A stretch of DNA of 7,237 bases from Syntrophomonas sp. UBA5288 (GTDB taxonomy: Bacteria; Bacillota; Syntrophomonadia; Syntrophomonadales; Syntrophomonadaceae). Shown here piece by piece: positions 6,096 through 7,237 of the stretch. A program made the translations under genes and the position numbers. The notes beneath the pieces are model-generated. The model was not told where the DNA came from. It saw only the letters and a list, made by a program, of their open reading frames with translations, and made no database searches. How positions within the stretch are numbered: the stretch's first letter is position 1; each line of letters opens with the position of its first letter. The stretch lies in assembly GCA_002408445.1 (NCBI GenBank), contig DHSK01000137.1:1-7237 (forward strand), read 5' to 3'.

Positions 6096-6141
6096 TTTGT
6101 TACCGCTTTGTAACTACTTTCCTGAAACCAGGTCTTATAAT
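6096..6141 (+). promoter_or_regulatory. Promoter with 11-bp-phased repeats ahead of the stalk-DUF4163 gene
   Basis: A perfect -10 TATAAT lies at 6136-6141, 32 bp before the ATG, but no good -35 is found 16-18 bp upstream. Instead there are direct repeats, TTTGTTA at 6096 and TTTGTAA at 6107, with a weaker TTT-starting copy at 6118, all spaced 11 bp apart. Such phasing with a missing -35 is typical of sites bound by OmpR/PhoB-type response regulators that activate transcription. The first two copies also contain a GTTAC/GTAAC inverted pair (6099-6103, 6110-6114), which could be read as a weak hairpin after degV. Confidence 0.45.
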
Positions 6142-6173
6142 TAGGTAAAGAACAAACGAAAGGAATTGGTATT

Positions 6174-7237
6174 ATGAAAAAGAAATCACTGCGGAGAAAT
6201 TTGTCTTCATTATTGGTGGCGGCTTTTATTTTAATGAATACGGTCGGACTTGCAACGGCAGCTGCAACGAGCAAGGATGCGGGAGATATCATTAAGATAA
6301 AACTTAATGATAAGTATCTGGTTACCGATACCGCTCCCATCATAGAAAATGGGGTCACTCTGGTACCGGTCAGAATGATTTCTGAAGCATTGGGAGCCGC
6401 CGTAAACTGGAACGATCAGAATCGTTCCATCACGATTAAGACTAAAGATGATGGCGAAATACTGCTTAGTATTGGCAGTCCAGAGGCTACTGTCAGCAGC
6501 AAAGCCGGTTCCAGGGCAGAGCGGATGGGAACGGCGCCTTTCCTTAAAGATGGCAGGACCATGGTACCCTTGCGGTTTATCGCTGACCAATTAGGCATGA
6601 ATGTGAACTGGGATAACTCCAGCCGTACTATATCTATTACCGGCAGTAAAACTGAAAACATGCCAGACAGCGTAAAGGTCAGCAGCAAAGTCATAGAAAA
6701 CCAAACGGAAGTTTCTGTGGTGAAAATGACTATCCCTCAAATAGAGGGGATGAAAGAGAAGCAGGTCCAGGACAGCCTTAATAATAATTTTGAAAAGCAG
6801 GCTTTACAATTCCAAGAGGACACCTTGGCCGGGCTGGATGAGTATGTAAAAGAATGCCAAAAGGAAGGTTGGCCTATCCGGGCCTATGAAGCCGTGGCGG
6901 ACTACCAGGTTACTTACAGCGGAAATGATGTGCTTAGTCTCTATGTAGACTACTACGCTTATACCGGCGGGGCCCACGGTTCAACCGACCGGGTGGCATC
7001 AACCATAGATCTGAAGACCGGGAAAGAATTGCAGTTAAAAGATTGGTTTAAATCAGGGGACGATTATGAGAAAATTATAAATACGGCCATCAAACAACAA
7101 ATGCAGCTCGACCCAGACCAATACTTCCCCGAAACCTTGAAGGAATGGCAGGGCATTTCGGAGAATCAGCCTTACTATATTGAAGATGGTAATCTGGTCG
7201 TATATTTTGCTCAATATGAAATTGCTCCCTATTCCAG
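6174..7237 (+). CDS. Secreted stalk-domain protein with DUF4163 (PdaC-like) and DUF3298 domains, 3' end cut by the window
   Basis: The 354 visible codons stay open to the window edge. ATG 6174 is preceded by AAAGGA with a 9-nt spacer. Residues 1-30 are a Sec signal peptide (KKKSLRR, hydrophobic core, ATAA cut region) with no lipobox Cys. Residues ~38-157 form a copper-amine-oxidase N-terminal-like (stalk) domain with two matching halves, VTLVPVRMISEALGAAVNW (61-79) and MVPLRFIADQLGMNVNW (130-146). Residues ~165-270 fit DUF4163 (as in PdaC), ending YYAYTGGAHGST (260-271). TIDLKTGKELQLKDWF (277-292) opens DUF3298, whose hallmark YYIEDGNLVVYF then YEIAPYS appears at the end; perhaps only some tens of residues are missing. 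DUF4163 and DUF3298 occur together in the lysozyme-binding region of anti-sigma factor RsiV and near deacetylase PdaC. A cell-envelope role is likely; enzymatic activity is not shown. About 100 bp downstream of degV with its own promoter. Confidence 0.85.
   Translation, partial: MKKKSLRRNLSSLLVAAFILMNTVGLATAAATSKDAGDIIKIKLNDKYLVTDTAPIIENGVTLVPVRMISEALGAAVNWNDQNRSITIKTKDDGEILLSIGSPEATVSSKAGSRAERMGTAPFLKDGRTMVPLRFIADQLGMNVNWDNSSRTISITGSKTENMPDSVKVSSKVIENQTEVSVVKMTIPQIEGMKEKQVQDSLNNNFEKQALQFQEDTLAGLDEYVKECQKEGWPIRAYEAVADYQVTYSGNDVLSLYVDYYAYTGGAHGSTDRVASTIDLKTGKELQLKDWFKSGDDYEKIINTAIKQQMQLDPDQYFPETLKEWQGISENQPYYIEDGNLVVYFAQYEIAPYS

Noticed and set aside
1..7237. New defence system, CRISPR array or prophage segment
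   Set aside because: No spaced direct repeats, nucleases, helicases, toxin-antitoxin pairs, integrases or phage proteins are visible; every sizeable gene belongs to a known transport, lipid or envelope family.

Overview
The window looks like chromosomal DNA from a Gram-positive anaerobe of the Firmicutes, most likely a clostridium of the Peptococcaceae type (Desulfotomaculum/Pelotomaculum-like). The evidence is strong AGGAGG-type ribosome binding sites with GTG and TTG starts, a DegV protein, two secreted proteins with copper-amine-oxidase N-terminal-like (stalk) domains within 7 kb, and a CaiB-type CoA-transferase remnant. The genus is an inference. No rRNA, tRNA, CRISPR array or recognisable transposase is present.

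Layout. At 1-320 is the 3' end of an ABC ATPase gene of the TrpX-associated (COG1101) type, read rightward. It is followed by a gene-free, GC-rich stretch (about 391-609) built as nested inverted repeats, with the look of a non-coding MITE-like or structured-RNA element, and then by a perfect 13-bp hairpin terminator (626-657). From 3594 back to 674 on the minus strand lies a compact molybdate/tungstate uptake operon, modA-modB-modC. Its promoter (perfect TTGACA, 17-bp spacer) is at 3769-3797, giving a leader of roughly 165 nt. Just beyond that promoter, on the plus strand, is a headless C-terminal remnant of a CoA-transferase family III gene (about 3832-4224), ending at a hairpin. A convergent minus-strand gene (4364-4840) encodes a PaaI-like hotdog thioesterase. 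After a roughly 400-bp regulatory stretch come a plus-strand degV gene (5238-6077) and a secreted stalk-DUF4163-DUF3298 protein (6174 to the window end, truncated), which has its own promoter and possible operator.

How the genes fit together. ModA captures the oxyanion outside the cell, ModB forms the channel and ModC hydrolyses ATP, so the operon is functionally complete. Its unusual part is ModA. It has no lipobox cysteine to anchor it to the membrane. Instead, about 115 residues of stalk domain sit between the signal peptide and the binding domain, and may do the tethering or display. The last gene uses the same module at its N-terminus, followed by domains known from RsiV and PdaC, which suggests a shared envelope-display design in this organism. 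The thioesterase, the CoA-transferase remnant and DegV (fatty-acid binding) all touch acyl metabolism, but nothing in the sequence ties them into one pathway.

The points most worth following up are the stalk-ModA fusion, the 391-609 structured element, and the 11-bp-phased repeats ahead of the last gene. I did not find an evident new multi-gene defence or mobile system.
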